From an uncultured Lachnospiraceae bacterium (GTDB taxonomy: Bacteria > Bacillota > Clostridia > Lachnospirales > Lachnospiraceae): a DNA stretch of 54,877 nt. Each line of letters begins with the position of its first letter. The first letter of the stretch is position 1. A model generated the notes under the pieces. That model made no database searches, was not told where the DNA came from, and saw only the letters and a list, made by a program, of their open reading frames with translations. Of this stretch, positions 1 to 8,988 are shown piece by piece. Location: contig CAOKOL010000029.1 in assembly GCA_948470335.1 (NCBI GenBank), forward strand, positions 1 through 54,877. Direction: 5' to 3'. Made by a program: the position numbers and the translations under genes.

Positions 1-10
1 CCCCCTGGCT

Positions 11-53
11 CTGGAAGGATTTCCGCCCGCTACGCGTCCGTAAATCCTTCCGG
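11..53. repeat. Inverted repeat at window edge
   Basis: GGAAGGATTT at 13-22 is repeated in reverse complement as AAATCCTTCC at 42-51, with a GC-rich 19-base loop. Neither strand has a T-run right after the stem, so it is not a standard intrinsic terminator. It lies just downstream of the SPFH gene and could protect or end that transcript. Positions 54-107 hold nothing else I recognise. Confidence 0.45.
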
Positions 54-107
54 GGCTTATACGGACTTCCGCTGTTTTTAGAGTTCCGCTGCAATCCGTT
101 TCACAGT

Positions 108-1157
108 TTAATAAATCGTTCCGCTGTTGACAATCGGCTGCACTTCCTTATTTCCGCATAAGATTACCAGCAGGTTGCTGACCATGGCGGCTTTGCGTTC
201 CTCGTCCAGTTCCACCACGTCTTTTTCGTTCAGCTTGTTCAGCGCCATCTCCACCATGCCTACGGCGCCTTCCACGATTTTCTGGCGGGCGGCGATTACG
301 GCCACGGCCTGCTGTCTCTGCAGCATGGCCGAAGCGATTTCAGGGGCATAGGACAGATGGGTGATCTTTACTTCCTCCACCAGAATACCGGCGGTCTCCA
401 CCCGTTCCTGCAGTTCTCCCTTCATCCGGTCCGCAATCTCCTGGCTGCTGCCCCGCAGACTCTTTTCGTCCACATCGCCCTCGTCCACCACATCATAGGG
501 GTACATCCTGGCCACGTTTCTGATAATGGAATCACACTGAATGGAAAGATAAGATTTATAGTTCTGTACGTTAAATACGGCTTTGGTAGGGTTGACAATC
601 CGCCAGATTACCACGGCTCCGATGATAATGGGATTTCCCAGCTCATCGTTTACCTTCTGCTTGTCATTGTCCAGCGTCATGGTTTTCATGGAGACACATT
701 TGCCGGCCGTGTTGACGCCGCTGCCCATTTTTCCGGTGGCTATCATCTGTTTCTGGGCCGCCGGGTTGATGCCGCAGCAGAAAGGATTGACAAAATAAAA
801 GCCCTCTTTCAGAATCGTGCCGTAATATCTGCCGAACAGCACCAGCACCAGGGCCTCCTTCGGATCCACTACCCGGAAGCCTGCCAGCAGAATACAGAAC
901 AGAACAATTCCCAGCGTAGCCGCCACAATCGCAGCGGCCGGCAGGGCAGGGGGAATATCCTTTGCGCTCAGTCTCAGTCCTGCCCAGACATAAGCCAGAA
1001 CACAGACCAGCAGCAAAATCCCTTCCGCCGCAGCCATGATGCCTCCCGGCAGAGGGTACAGCTCCTTCTGCTCCACATCCTTTATCATCAATCCGGCATT
1101 TCTTTGCCCGGACAGATCTGTTTCAGGAATCTTTTCGTTTGTCATCTCTTTACTCAT
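108..1157 (-). CDS. SPFH/Band 7 domain membrane protein
   Basis: A prohibitin/stomatin-like (SPFH, Band 7) protein that probably forms membrane-anchored oligomeric scaffolds. Two hydrophobic segments near the N-terminus (about residues 37-64 and 70-97) are followed by FRVVDPKEALVLVLFGRYYGT, the usual opening of a Band 7 domain, and by an Ala/Glu/Lys-rich helical tail carrying the RQQAVAVIAARQKIVEGA stretch. An upstream in-frame ATG exists at 1175, but the GGGAGG ribosome binding site lies 7 bases before the ATG at 1157, so I use that start (349 residues). It is monocistronic, with its own promoter at 1282-1309. Role in the cell is not shown by the sequence; SPFH proteins are linked to membrane microdomains and proteolysis control. 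Confidence 0.85.
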   Translation of the reverse strand: MSKEMTNEKIPETDLSGQRNAGLMIKDVEQKELYPLPGGIMAAAEGILLLVCVLAYVWAGLRLSAKDIPPALPAAAIVAATLGIVLFCILLAGFRVVDPKEALVLVLFGRYYGTILKEGFYFVNPFCCGINPAAQKQMIATGKMGSGVNTAGKCVSMKTMTLDNDKQKVNDELGNPIIIGAVVIWRIVNPTKAVFNVQNYKSYLSIQCDSIIRNVARMYPYDVVDEGDVDEKSLRGSSQEIADRMKGELQERVETAGILVEEVKITHLSYAPEIASAMLQRQQAVAVIAARQKIVEGAVGMVEMALNKLNEKDVVELDEERKAAMVSNLLVILCGNKEVQPIVNSGTIY

Positions 1158-1231
1158 ACGTTTCCTCCCGGCCATAACAGGCCTGATTTCGATTTTCGGG
1201 CATGGAGAAAATGCCCTTCACGACAAAATCC

Positions 1232-1309
1232 TCCATACCTGTGCTGCTATATTTTTGATATCATTTTAATATCATACATTCATCATAGCACAGGTATGGA
1301 ATTTGTCAA
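1232..1309 (-). promoter_or_regulatory. SPFH gene promoter with long inverted repeat (operator candidate)
   Basis: On the minus strand TTGACA (1309-1304) and TATGAT (1287-1282) are separated by 16 bases, a good sigma-A promoter. TCCATACCTGTGCT at 1232-1245 recurs as a perfect 14-base inverted copy at 1287-1300, which fills the -35/-10 spacer. The second half-site falls about 40-50 bases downstream, in the untranslated leader. This geometry suits a repressor that contacts two sites, or a hairpin with a 41-base loop in read-through RNA from the upstream ABC operon. The regulator is unknown. Confidence 0.6.
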
Positions 1310-1318
1310 GGTTTTTTT

Positions 1319-3244
1319 CTATGACAGCTCAAAAGCTCCGGTATAAAGCTGGTAGTACTTTCCTCTCTGTCCGATCAGCTCCTCATGGCTGCCCCGCTCG
1401 ATAATACGCCCCTGCTCCAGCACCATAATCACATTGGAATTCTGTACGGTAGACAGCCGGTGGGCAATGACAAACACCGTCCGCCCCTCCATCAGATGAT
1501 CCATGCCTTCCTGGACGATGCGTTCCGTACGGGTATCAATACTTGAGGTAGCCTCATCCAGAATCAGTACCGGCGGATCCGCAATGGCGGCCCTGGCAAT
1601 GGCCAGAAGCTGGCGCTGTCCCTGAGACAGACTGGCGCCGTCGCCGTTTAAAACGGTGTCATAGCCGTCGGGCAGCTTTACGATAAACTCATGGGCGTTG
1701 GCCAGCTTTGCGGCGGCGATCACTTCCTCATCCGTCGCCTCCAGACGGCCAAACCGGATATTTTCCATCACACTTCCGGTAAACAGGTGGGTATCCTGCA
1801 AAACCATTCCCAGCGAACGGCGCAGATCGCTTTTGTTGATCTTGTTTACGTTTATGCCGTCATAACGGATTTTACCGTCCTGAATATCATAAAACCGGTT
1901 GATCAGGTTGGTGATCGTGGTTTTCCCGGCTCCGGTGGCCCCTACGAAAGCCACCTTCTGCCCCGGCTTCGCATACAGCTTGATATCGTGCAGCACAATC
2001 TTTTCATCCGTATAGCCGAAATCCACGCCGTCAAACACCACGTCGCCTTCCAGCCGCTGATAGGTGACCGTGCCGTCGCCGTGACGGTGCTTCCAGGCCC
2101 AAAGGCCGGTGCGTTTGTCAGATTCCTCAATCTCTCCCCGTTCATTTTCTCTGGCATTCACTAACATCACATAGCCGTTGTCCTCCTCCGGCTTTTCATC
2201 CAGCAGGGCAAAAATACGTTCCGCACCGGCCAGCGCCATAATGATGGAATTAAACTGCTGGGAAATCTGGGTGACAGGCATATTGAAGCTTCTGCTCAAC
2301 TGCAGGAAGGAAGCCAGCGTTCCAATCGTCATTCCTCCAAAACCGTTGATGGCCATCACCGCCCCCAGCGTCAGAGTCAGCACATAGTTGATATAGCCCA
2401 GATTTCCCATAATCGGCATCAGAACAAAGGCCATGGTATTGGCACGATCCGCACTCTCAAACAGGTTCTGGTTCAGCTCCTTAAATTTTTCCTTGGCCTC
2501 CTCCTCGTGACAGAACACCTTCACCACCTTCTGGCCGCCTATCATTTCCTCGATATAACCGTTGATGGCACCCAGGTTTTTCTGCTGTTCCCGGAAGTAA
2601 ACGGCGCTTTTGCCGCCCACCACTTTTGTCACCTGACCCATGACGATCACCGACAAAATGACCAGTATCGTCAGCACCGGACTCAGCAGCACCATGGACA
2701 CAAAAGTCGTCACCACCGTTATGCTGGCGGAAATAAGCTGGGGAATACTCTGGCTCACCATCTGACGCAGGGTATCCGTGTCATTGGTATAGCAGCTCAT
2801 AATATCTCCGTGGGCATGGGTATCAAAATATCTGATGGGCAGAGATTCCATATGGGTAAACATATCGTCTCTGATCCGGTTCAGCGTCCCGTTGGACACG
2901 TAAATCATAATTCTGTTATATGTGTAAGTGGCAATCACACCCAGATAGTAGATGCCGGCCATGGTCAGAAGCGCCCGGATCAGCGGAGCATAATCCACGT
3001 TTGTCTGACTCAGAAACGGCACGATATAGGAGTCAATCAGACTTCTCAGAAACAGGTTGCCGATCACGCCCACCACGGCGCTGACGACAATGGCGATGAC
3101 CACAAAGACAAACGCCAGCTTATAAGATTGAAAAATATAGCTTAACAGCCTTTTTAAGCTCTTTACCGGAGCGGCCGCTTTGGGACCTCCCCGCATGCCT
3201 CTTGCGCCTCTCGGACCTCTTACCTCACGCACTCTCTCACTCAT
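1319..3244 (-). CDS. ABC exporter half-transporter, catalytically complete subunit
   Basis: A fused membrane-domain plus ATPase exporter (type IV ABC fold, 641 residues). About six membrane helices lie in residues 35-350. A charged insert around 365-400 precedes the ATPase domain, which shows Walker A GATGAGKTT near 431, signature LSQGQRQ near 535, Walker B with catalytic glutamate (LILDEATSS) near 558, and an H-loop histidine (AHRLSTV) near 595. The start overlaps the stop of the preceding ABC gene by 4 bases (ATGA) and has an AGGAGG site inside it, so the two are translationally coupled. Together they form a heterodimeric exporter of the TM287/288 or BmrCD kind; this one supplies the canonical ATP site residues. 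The Arg/Gly-rich N-terminus (residues 1-22) is unusual. Substrate is unknown; lipids, drugs or peptides are typical. Confidence 0.9.
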   Translation of the reverse strand: MSERVREVRGPRGARGMRGGPKAAAPVKSLKRLLSYIFQSYKLAFVFVVIAIVVSAVVGVIGNLFLRSLIDSYIVPFLSQTNVDYAPLIRALLTMAGIYYLGVIATYTYNRIMIYVSNGTLNRIRDDMFTHMESLPIRYFDTHAHGDIMSCYTNDTDTLRQMVSQSIPQLISASITVVTTFVSMVLLSPVLTILVILSVIVMGQVTKVVGGKSAVYFREQQKNLGAINGYIEEMIGGQKVVKVFCHEEEAKEKFKELNQNLFESADRANTMAFVLMPIMGNLGYINYVLTLTLGAVMAINGFGGMTIGTLASFLQLSRSFNMPVTQISQQFNSIIMALAGAERIFALLDEKPEEDNGYVMLVNARENERGEIEESDKRTGLWAWKHRHGDGTVTYQRLEGDVVFDGVDFGYTDEKIVLHDIKLYAKPGQKVAFVGATGAGKTTITNLINRFYDIQDGKIRYDGINVNKINKSDLRRSLGMVLQDTHLFTGSVMENIRFGRLEATDEEVIAAAKLANAHEFIVKLPDGYDTVLNGDGASLSQGQRQLLAIARAAIADPPVLILDEATSSIDTRTERIVQEGMDHLMEGRTVFVIAHRLSTVQNSNVIMVLEQGRIIERGSHEELIGQRGKYYQLYTGAFELS

Positions 3245-5034
3245 GCTTCCACGCCTCCTTTCATCTGACCGCAGGGCTCACGGAAAGCCTGTTCCAAAGC
3301 ATCCGAATCTTCTGTTTCACCTTTCAACTGGGACTGATAGACATCCCTGTAAATCTCGTTATCCCGCAGCAGCTCCTCATGGGTTCCGATGCCGTTGACC
3401 CGCCCCTGGTCCAGCACAATAATCTGATCCGCATCCTGAACGGAAGAAATCCGCTGGGCGATAATCAGCTTCGTCGTATCCGGAATATCCTGGGCAAAAG
3501 CCTGACGGATCAGAGCGTCGGTCCGGGTATCCACCGCGCTGGTGGAGTCATCCAGAATCAGTACCTTCGGTTTTTTAATCAGCGCTCTGGCGATACAGAG
3601 CCGCTGTTTCTGGCCGCCGGACACATTGGTGCCGCCCTGTTCGATGTGAGTGTCATAGCCGTCAGGCATTTTTTCGATAAATTCATGGGCCTGGGCGTGA
3701 CGGCAGGCCAGCTCAATCTCCTCGTCGGTGGCGTCTTTCTTTCCCCAACGCAGATTTTCTTTGATCGTGCCGGAAAACAGCTCATTTTTCTGCAGTACCA
3801 TAGCCACCTCGTTCCGCAGCGTTTCCAGATCATACTCTCTGACGTCTCTGCCGCCCACTTTTACGCTTCCCTCCGTCACGTCGTACAGACGGGGAATCAA
3901 CTGCACCAGCGTGGACTTGGAGCTGCCGGTGCCGCCCAGAATACCGATGGTCTGGCCGGATCGGATGGAAAAGGTCACGTTTTGGAGCACTTCCTTATTC
4001 TCTCCCTCATTATATCGGAAACTGACATTATCAAATTCGATGGCGCCGTCTGCCACTGTCCTCACAAGCGCATCGCCGTTTGTCAGACTGCTCTTTTCAT
4101 CCAGCACCTCAGCCACACGGTCTCCCGAAGATTTTGCCATGGTAAGCATAACAAAAGCCATGGAAATCATCATCAGGCTCATCAGGATCTGGGTGGAGTA
4201 GGTAAACAGGCTCATCAGCGCCCCTGTGGTCATATCCCCCGCCACAATCATCCGGGCGCCCAGCCAGGACAGCGTCAAAATACAGGTATACACGGTAAAC
4301 TGCATCACCGGCATATTCATAACCACCAGCTTCTCCGCACAGACCGACAGGTAATACACCATATGGGACTGTTCCTTAAATTTTTTGTTCTCATACTCCT
4401 CCCGCACATACGCTTTTACCGTGCGGATGGCCGTAACGTTTTCCTGCACTTTGGCATTCATCTCATCATACTGATGAAACAGCTTTTTGAAATACCCGTG
4501 GGCCCTGGTCATAATAAAGTACAGCACGATTGATAAAAACACCAGCGCCACCAGGAAAATCACCGATAATCTGGGGCTCAGATATACGCACATAATCATG
4601 GAAAAAATCATCATCAGCGGAGAGCGGACACACATCCGGATAATCATCTGATAAGCATTCTGAATATTGGTGACATCCGTCGTCAGACGGGTAATCAGAC
4701 CGGCTGTGGAAAATTTATCAATGTTGGAAAAAGAAAAATCCTGTATGTTGTCATACATGGCTTTTCTTAAATTTCTCGCCAGGCCGGTGGATGCTCTGGA
4801 AGCATACCGTCCTGCCAGAACGCCGCAGACCAGTGACGCCATGGCCATGGCCAGCATGACGATTCCCACCCCGAACACATATTTCATATTGCCCGTATTC
4901 AGGCCATTGTCAATAATCGCCGCCATCATCAGAGGAATCAGCACTTCCAGCACCGTCTCGCCGCTGACATACAGCGGGGTCAGCAGGGAGTCTTTTTTAA
5001 ACTCGCCCACATAACCCAACAATTTTTTTACCAT
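3241..5034 (-). CDS. ABC exporter half-transporter, degenerate-site subunit
   Basis: Partner of the downstream ABC gene: an N-terminal six-helix membrane domain (to about residue 300) then an ATPase domain with Walker A GGTGSSKST (about 363) and signature VSGGQKQR (about 470). The residue after the Walker B aspartate is Asp rather than Glu (LILDDSTSA, about 491), and the H-loop His is Gln (IAQRISS, about 526). These two substitutions are the mark of the degenerate ATP site in heterodimeric exporters such as TM287/288. I place the start at the ATG at 5034, because GGAGG lies 8 bases before it; an upstream ATG at 5049 lies just ahead of that site. It follows the MarR gene by 31 bases in one operon, suggesting substrate-inducible export. 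Confidence 0.9.
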   Translation of the reverse strand: MVKKLLGYVGEFKKDSLLTPLYVSGETVLEVLIPLMMAAIIDNGLNTGNMKYVFGVGIVMLAMAMASLVCGVLAGRYASRASTGLARNLRKAMYDNIQDFSFSNIDKFSTAGLITRLTTDVTNIQNAYQMIIRMCVRSPLMMIFSMIMCVYLSPRLSVIFLVALVFLSIVLYFIMTRAHGYFKKLFHQYDEMNAKVQENVTAIRTVKAYVREEYENKKFKEQSHMVYYLSVCAEKLVVMNMPVMQFTVYTCILTLSWLGARMIVAGDMTTGALMSLFTYSTQILMSLMMISMAFVMLTMAKSSGDRVAEVLDEKSSLTNGDALVRTVADGAIEFDNVSFRYNEGENKEVLQNVTFSIRSGQTIGILGGTGSSKSTLVQLIPRLYDVTEGSVKVGGRDVREYDLETLRNEVAMVLQKNELFSGTIKENLRWGKKDATDEEIELACRHAQAHEFIEKMPDGYDTHIEQGGTNVSGGQKQRLCIARALIKKPKVLILDDSTSAVDTRTDALIRQAFAQDIPDTTKLIIAQRISSVQDADQIIVLDQGRVNGIGTHEELLRDNEIYRDVYQSQLKGETEDSDALEQAFREPCGQMKGGVEA

Positions 5035-5065
5035 AAACACTACCTCCATTTTTATTAGAATGTAT

Positions 5066-5518
5066 TTAAGAAGTTATTTCCTGTTCCGTCAGATTGGATA
5101 ATACGATTTTCAGCAGCCGCTTCAGTTCTTCTGCTTCCCGGGGTGTCATTCCTTTTACGAGATGGGATTCGCTCTGCCTTCTGGCAAACGCCAGTTTTTC
5201 CACGTATGTTCTTCCATGCTCTGTCATATGGATAAAACGGCACCGTTTGTCCGTTTCCTTTCGGATCCGGCGGATCAGCCCTTTTTCCTCCATCCGGTTT
5301 AAAAGACCTGTCACCGTGGGATTGGAGAGCCGCAGAACGGTCTCGATATCCCTCTGGGTCACTTCCTCCCCTTTCTGTTCTTTTCCGTACAGCAAAAGCA
5401 TAAGATCCATCTGTGCAGGCGTCACATCCAGCGCCTTCATTAACCTGCCTCCATGCATTTCAAAAGCAAAATGAATCTGTTTAAACAATCGTCCGAGACA
5501 CTCTTTTCCCTCTGACAT
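5066..5518 (-). CDS. MarR-family transcriptional regulator
   Basis: A winged-helix regulator of MarR type, 150 residues from the ATG at 5518, which has AGAGGTG about 8 bases upstream (a longer frame opens at 5566 without such a site). The segment TQRDIETVLRLSNPTVTGLL is the recognition helix-turn-helix, followed by the wing containing RRIRKETDKRCRF. MarR proteins usually bind a palindrome as dimers and release it on ligand binding. It heads the operon with the two ABC exporter genes, so the natural reading is an autorepressor that also controls the exporter in response to an exported compound. Confidence 0.9.
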   Translation of the reverse strand: MSEGKECLGRLFKQIHFAFEMHGGRLMKALDVTPAQMDLMLLLYGKEQKGEEVTQRDIETVLRLSNPTVTGLLNRMEEKGLIRRIRKETDKRCRFIHMTEHGRTYVEKLAFARRQSESHLVKGMTPREAEELKRLLKIVLSNLTEQEITS

Positions 5519-5559
5519 TCCGCTCACCTCTTTTTGAAAAAATCGCTCTGTCTTTTTCC

Positions 5560-5603
5560 ATAGCACGCTATATAATTAAACCAGAAAAAACCCGCTCTGT
5601 CAA
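5560..5603 (-). promoter_or_regulatory. Promoter and likely MarR operator of the exporter operon
   Basis: TTGACA (5603-5598), a 17-base spacer and TTTAAT (5580-5575) on the minus strand form a strong sigma-A promoter. Just downstream, at the expected transcription start, lies ATAGC-N2-GCTAT (5560-5571), a short palindrome that is a reasonable MarR binding site. The -35 box falls in the loop of the terminator of the preceding gene, so terminator and promoter share the same bases. Confidence 0.6.
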
Positions 5604-5612
5604 GAGCAGGTT
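5584..5612 (-). terminator. Intrinsic terminator after the BofC-like gene
   Basis: On the minus strand a 10-base stem (5612-5603 with 5598-5589, one G-T pair) closes a 4-base loop and is followed by six T. It lies 24 bases past the stop codon of the gene ending at 5637. Confidence 0.85.
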
Positions 5613-5636
5613 CAAAATTCATATATATTTCACAGA

Positions 5637-6071
5637 TCAGCTCGTATAATTTTCCAGGCAGTCATACAGCTCCATCTCCGTGGGCACATAAAACCCTTCT
5701 GTCAGCCGGAGCTGTTCTTCCGGTTCCAGCCATCCGACCTCGATATTCGTATGAAGATAGATCGTCTGCCTGTCCCTCTCATAGACCGTAACCAGGCCGT
5801 TTTCCGCCGTTACAAAAAAGGCGGATTCCACATCCGCGCCCACCGGCATCTCCTGCGCCGGCTCCGCGGACGGATGCACTGTTTTTTCCCGGCCCCGCCC
5901 CTGTTCCACTCCGTGCTGAGCAATCGTTTCCTGAACCATGCCGGCCGAAAGTTTCTGTTCAGAAGCCGGCTTTGGAGAAACCGAAGGTCCCGACAGCCCA
6001 TAACTGATATAAAAAGTAACCGTAAATGCGGCGGCGCATACAAAAAAGCAGATAATATAACGTAATTTCAT
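5637..6071 (-). CDS. Membrane-anchored protein with BofC C-terminal-like domain
   Basis: 144 residues from the ATG at 6071, chosen because AAGGAG lies 8 bases upstream. Residues 1-22 (starting MKLRYIICFF) form a signal anchor; residues 25-75 are a low-complexity, probably disordered linker; the last 60 residues resemble the C-terminal domain of BofC, including the run VTVYERDRQTIYLHTNIEV and the ending ELYDCLENYTS. In Bacillus BofC is a secreted forespore inhibitor of the SpoIVB checkpoint protease. This protein lacks the full BofC architecture, so a direct role in sporulation is only suggested. It follows the SpoVB-like flippase by 60 bases and ends at its own terminator. Confidence 0.6.
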   Translation of the reverse strand: MKLRYIICFFVCAAAFTVTFYISYGLSGPSVSPKPASEQKLSAGMVQETIAQHGVEQGRGREKTVHPSAEPAQEMPVGADVESAFFVTAENGLVTVYERDRQTIYLHTNIEVGWLEPEEQLRLTEGFYVPTEMELYDCLENYTS

Positions 6072-6131
6072 GGATTTCACTCCTTCTGACTTACTTATAT
6101 TATCTGCACATTTTCCAGTTTTAAACATTTT

Positions 6132-7787
6132 TTACTTTAACAAGTGCATTTTTTTTGCCAGTTCCACCAGCTTTTTTCCTTTTGGCATCTGATACAGATC
6201 CACTTCGTCCACACATTTTGTCAGCAGCAAAGCCACACCGTATACCAGCACCGCCACGAAAATCGCTGCCAGGGCCGCCACCGCGTTTTTCTTCAGCGCA
6301 CCGAACAGAAGCTGGTAAACCCCCCATGCCGCAGCACCCATAATCAGGGAAGCGCCCGCCGGAAGAAAAAGCGTTTTGGTAATGTCTATCCGCAGACGCA
6401 GATGTCTGGAAAGAGAATACAGATTCAGGATATTCATAAACACGCCGAATACGATATCCGAAATCAGCACCCCATAAATTCCCAGTTTAAAGACCCACAG
6501 GCAGATCACCATCACCAGAAGATGCACCGCCAGGGAAATAGCTGCATTCTGCACCGGTTCCCGCATACGGTTGATCCCCTGCAGCGCCGCATTCGTAACC
6601 TGGGAAAAGGAATAAAAGATCACCGTAATACAGCCCGCCTGGAGAAGATGCACCGCCAGCTCATTGCCCGGAGACGGCGCGAATAACAGGTTGATAATCG
6701 GTCCCGCCAGAACGCCCAGTCCCACACAGGAAGGCACCGCCACCAGCATGGTAAAACGAATCGAAGTTTTTACCCGGTCCACCACCTGGGTGCGCAGCCC
6801 CGCCGAATGGGCGCTGGTAACAGCCGGAACAAGAGACGCGGCTATGGACGTGGCAAACGCCAGGGGCACATGGGTCAGAAGATGATACTTGCCCTCATAG
6901 CTGGCCCACACACTGATATACTGATCCCGTATCCCCGCATAGGAAGTATAATGACCGAAAATACTGTTGTCCAGCACGGAACTGATATTATAAATCGCCG
7001 AGTTAAATACAACCGGAAGGATCGTCGCCCCCAGAATCACAAAAAGCTGGGGATATGTCTCATTCACACTGACCCGGTCTCTGCGGAACTGTTTTGACAG
7101 CACCCTGCGGTATAAAGCATACACAAAAATACAGAAAATCAGCGCAATCAGCGCGCCCAGCCAGGTACCCACGGTTCCGCCCGCGGCGCCGTAGGCATTG
7201 GCCCACAGATTTGTCCCCAGGGTTCTGTCCACTGTTTTTCCGTAATTGTACATCAGATGTGCCGCCAGAACGCTGGCCACCGCATTGATAATCTGTTCGA
7301 AAATCTGTGAGAGGGCCGTGGGGATCATCGTCCCCAGGCCCTGAAAATATCCTCTGTATACGCCCAGAAAAGCCGAGAAAAACATCGTGGGCGCCAGGAA
7401 GCGGATCGCAAGCTCGGCTTCCTCCATATTCAGCACTGTTTTCGCAAAAAAGGGCGCGCCAAAAACCATCACCAGAGATGCGATTCCACCCGCGATCAGG
7501 GCGAACAGCATACCCGTTTTATAAGCCTTATTGGCATCCCGATAGCGCTTCATTCCTCTTCTGGATGCCACCATCTTGGAGACGGCGGTCGGAATGCCAA
7601 AAGAGGAAACCAGCCAGATAACAGAATAGATGGAGTACGCAGAACTGTATACCCCGATTGCATCTCCCAGGATATTGGTCAGAGGCACCCGGTACACGAT
7701 GCCGATCAGCCGCACAATCACGGAGGAAATCGCCAGAATACTGCCCTGAATTAAAAAACTGGTATTATCTTTTCTCTGATCTGCCAT
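6132..7787 (-). CDS. SpoVB/MurJ-type polysaccharide (lipid II) flippase
   Basis: A 551-residue integral membrane protein with about 14 predicted helices from residue 10 to 530, of the MOP exporter superfamily (PST/SpoVB/YtgP branch). The opening (SFLIQGSILAISSVIVRLIG) and the motif FGIPTAVSKMVASRR are typical of SpoVB/YtgP proteins that flip lipid-linked peptidoglycan or oligosaccharide precursors. AAAGGCGTGAC lies before the ATG. Neighbours include a BofC-like protein and, further upstream, yqfCD, which fits a role in spore cortex or in general wall synthesis. Which of the several paralogues typical of Clostridia this is cannot be decided from sequence alone. Confidence 0.85.
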   Translation of the reverse strand: MADQRKDNTSFLIQGSILAISSVIVRLIGIVYRVPLTNILGDAIGVYSSAYSIYSVIWLVSSFGIPTAVSKMVASRRGMKRYRDANKAYKTGMLFALIAGGIASLVMVFGAPFFAKTVLNMEEAELAIRFLAPTMFFSAFLGVYRGYFQGLGTMIPTALSQIFEQIINAVASVLAAHLMYNYGKTVDRTLGTNLWANAYGAAGGTVGTWLGALIALIFCIFVYALYRRVLSKQFRRDRVSVNETYPQLFVILGATILPVVFNSAIYNISSVLDNSIFGHYTSYAGIRDQYISVWASYEGKYHLLTHVPLAFATSIAASLVPAVTSAHSAGLRTQVVDRVKTSIRFTMLVAVPSCVGLGVLAGPIINLLFAPSPGNELAVHLLQAGCITVIFYSFSQVTNAALQGINRMREPVQNAAISLAVHLLVMVICLWVFKLGIYGVLISDIVFGVFMNILNLYSLSRHLRLRIDITKTLFLPAGASLIMGAAAWGVYQLLFGALKKNAVAALAAIFVAVLVYGVALLLTKCVDEVDLYQMPKGKKLVELAKKMHLLK

Positions 7788-7810
7788 GAAGTCACGCCTT
7801 TGTATTTTTG

Positions 7811-8965
7811 TTATTCAATAACGGTTTTATCCTTATCTTCGGTAGGAACAATGCTGATCCATGTCTTGCCCTGATTAAGCGTAATGTCATTGCCGGCCTC
7901 ATCCTGGAAGATCATGGGACCCCATTCCGTATTCTTGTCCCAGTGAATCGGAATCGCCTTGCCCTGGGTCATGTAATAGCCGTCGCCGCCGGACCACAGG
8001 TTAAACTGCAGATACTGGGTTCCGTAATAGTCATCTTTTTCGCTGTAGATAATAATCACGTTGTCAAAAGCCAGCTGCTGGCCGTTTTCCTGGTCAATAT
8101 GGCTTCCGCCGTACTGGCTGTGCAGATATTTGCCGGATGCACTGTCATAGGTAAACGTTGAGTTATTAGTGGTAAAGCCCACCTCAATCGTCTCCGCTTT
8201 CACACCGCCGTCCAGCGTAATAATCTCGTCATCCTTTGCGAATTGGAAATGCTCCGTGTACTCCGGCTCGATCTCGGTCGTATAAACATTCTGCAGCGTA
8301 GCGTAAAACTCATCCAGATTACGGATGTAGCCATCACTTTCCGCCTTATTCTCCAGCATGGTTTCGATTCTTTCGCCGCTGGTATATGCGTTGTGAGGCG
8401 CAGGTCTGTCATCGGTTCTGTAGTAAGCGTTGCCGTCGGAGCCCATCACGCCGTTCACATTCTGGGTAATATATGCGCTCAGGTAAGGCTTCGCGTATTC
8501 ACACTGTCCGTAATGGAAATAGAAAGCATTCCACTCGCCTGCCAGATATACATAGTAGGTTCTGGCGCTGCGGACAGGTCCGATCTTCTCCATTCCCTCC
8601 ACATCCTGGAAGATGGCCATCAGTCTGGTCAGGCTGCCCTCAACCATACACTCATAGATGATGTCGGCCTTGCTGATGCCGCTCTGGGGCAGAGCTGCCT
8701 GAATATTGTTAATCATCACCGCAATCGGTCTTTTCTGTCCGATTTCTTCTTCAATCCACTGGCCGGTCAGATGACTTCTCACATAGCCGGGACGGGTTTC
8801 CTTCGCTTCCGTTTCAGGCTCCGTTTCTTCCGGAGCGGACGTCGTTGCTTCAGTTTCGGGCGCCTGTGTAGGAGCCGCAGTTGTCTCATCATTCTCTTTA
8901 TTGGAGCATCCTGCCAGCATCATAACTGACAGCGCCAATATCAGGACTAATGATATTTTTTTCAT
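7811..8965 (-). CDS. DUF3048 (YerB-like) lipoprotein
   Basis: Secreted lipoprotein of 384 residues. From the ATG at 8965 (AAAGGAG 8 bases upstream) a lipoprotein signal peptide ends at the lipobox LAGC, followed by a Thr/Glu-rich linker rich in ET and PE repeats (about residues 22-60). The rest matches the DUF3048 family: RPIAVMINNIQAALPQSGISKADIIYE and IGPVRSARTYYVYLA are its usual signatures. B. subtilis YerB is the nearest named relative; its biochemical function is unknown. The next gene upstream on the strand is ybeY, 23 bases away. Confidence 0.85.
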   Translation of the reverse strand: MKKISLVLILALSVMMLAGCSNKENDETTAAPTQAPETEATTSAPEETEPETEAKETRPGYVRSHLTGQWIEEEIGQKRPIAVMINNIQAALPQSGISKADIIYECMVEGSLTRLMAIFQDVEGMEKIGPVRSARTYYVYLAGEWNAFYFHYGQCEYAKPYLSAYITQNVNGVMGSDGNAYYRTDDRPAPHNAYTSGERIETMLENKAESDGYIRNLDEFYATLQNVYTTEIEPEYTEHFQFAKDDEIITLDGGVKAETIEVGFTTNNSTFTYDSASGKYLHSQYGGSHIDQENGQQLAFDNVIIIYSEKDDYYGTQYLQFNLWSGGDGYYMTQGKAIPIHWDKNTEWGPMIFQDEAGNDITLNQGKTWISIVPTEDKDKTVIE

Positions 8966-8988
8966 GGTATTCTCCTTTGTGTTCATTT

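Noticed and set aside
357..1346. Long plus-strand open frame opposite the SPFH gene
   Set aside because: It is the antisense of a well-supported gene, has low-complexity His/Arg/Gln composition and no ribosome binding site.
3202..4533. 443-codon open frame opposite the ABC exporter gene
   Set aside because: Composition and position are those of a mirror frame of a conserved ABC protein.
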